Assembly: GCA_018003515.1 (NCBI GenBank)
Contig: JAGNDO010000042.1
Span: 1-42,967 of the forward strand
From: Caldilineaceae bacterium
GTDB taxonomy: Bacteria; Chloroflexota; Anaerolineae; Caldilineales; Caldilineaceae
DNA: 42,967 nt
Direction of reading: 5' to 3'
The notes beneath the pieces are model-generated. The model was not told the DNA's origin. It saw only the letters and a list, made by a program, of their open reading frames with translations, and did not search any database. Position numbers and translations under genes: made by a program. Below, piece after piece: positions 42,837-42,967 of the stretch. Numbering within the stretch: position 1 is the first letter of the stretch; each line of letters opens with the position of its first letter.

Positions 42837-42967
42837 CTACTTGATAATCGAGGTGATGACGCCAGCGCCAACCGTGCGCCCACCCTCGCGGATGGCGAAG
42901 CGGCTGCCGTTCTCCAACGCCACGGGGGAGATCAACTCCACCTTCATGTTGACGTTGTCGCCAGGCA
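42837..42967 (-). CDS. tuf: Elongation factor Tu, 3' end only
   Basis: The last 42 codons and TAG stop of EF-Tu. The visible end [42 protein letters not shown] is the conserved domain III terminus. The rest lies beyond the right edge. It carries aminoacyl-tRNA to the ribosome with GTP. Its place upstream of rpsJ is the usual end of the str genes. Confidence 0.96.
   Translation of the reverse strand, partial: PGDNVNMKVELISPVALENGSRFAIREGGRTVGAGVITSIIK

Overview
The window comes from a GC-rich bacterium. It most resembles the Chloroflexota (Anaerolineae/Caldilineae-like). The reasons are the order of the ribosomal cluster, with truA between rplQ and rplM; the zinc-type S14 and S4; a membrane-anchored YvcK/CofD protein; a SCP2-type thiolase close to a DUF35 OB-fold protein; and many short-tandem-repeat inverted repeats between genes. 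The assignment rests on gene content and family recognition, not on a tree.

Left part (1 to about 23,200) is an accessory and metabolic region, mostly on the + strand. In order it holds: the first codons of a gene leaving the window; a YvcK-like protein; folC; a lipoprotein overlapping an AlbA_2 ATP-binding regulator; a thiolase and a DUF35 partner; an unknown winged-helix/acidic protein; a small cysteine-rich protein; a patatin-like lipase; a TPP riboswitch with its own terminator ahead of an orphan thiamine-type binding lipoprotein; a trans-sulfuration PLP enzyme; a serine hydrolase; a mycoredoxin-like protein; a very long FAD/Fe-S oxidoreductase; a small antitoxin-like protein; a second patatin-like protein; an acyl-CoA thioesterase; a second orphan substrate-binding lipoprotein; and a MoaB/MogA-like protein.

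Right part (23,315 to 42,967, all - strand) is one continuous ribosomal protein cluster. In transcription order: tuf (3' end), rpsJ, rplC, rplD, rplW, rplB, rpsS, rplV, rpsC, rplP, rpmC, rpsQ, rplN, rplX, rplE, rpsN, rpsH, rplF, rplR, rpsE, rpmD, rplO, secY, adk, map, rpmJ, rpsM, rpsK, rpsD, rpoA, rplQ, truA, rplM, rpsI. A strong palindromic terminator closes it. infA is absent from its usual place between map and rpmJ. rpsC and rpoA start at TTG; rplM and rpsN start at GTG.

The most unusual signal is in the non-coding DNA of the left part. Nearly every larger gap carries a long inverted repeat whose arms are built from short tandem units (6079-6179, 7382-7489, 8531-8640, 11610-11757, 12882-12946, 14178-14245, 15462-15526, and four hairpin units at 20347-20680). 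I see none of this type in the ribosomal cluster. One 152-bp element (8218-8369) has 16-bp perfect terminal inverted repeats and a 9-bp direct duplication. A related, uninterrupted copy of its target lies at 15841-15903, which is strong internal evidence for insertion of a MITE-like element. The CCCAATC-type unit of one intergenic palindrome also occurs inside the oxidoreductase gene, where it encodes an inter-domain linker.

Stretches over 300 bases without a gene are 7361-7785, 8191-8725, 11376-11784, 20338-20694 and 27441-27769. Their contents are given as separate entries. In 7550-7712 I see nothing I can name.
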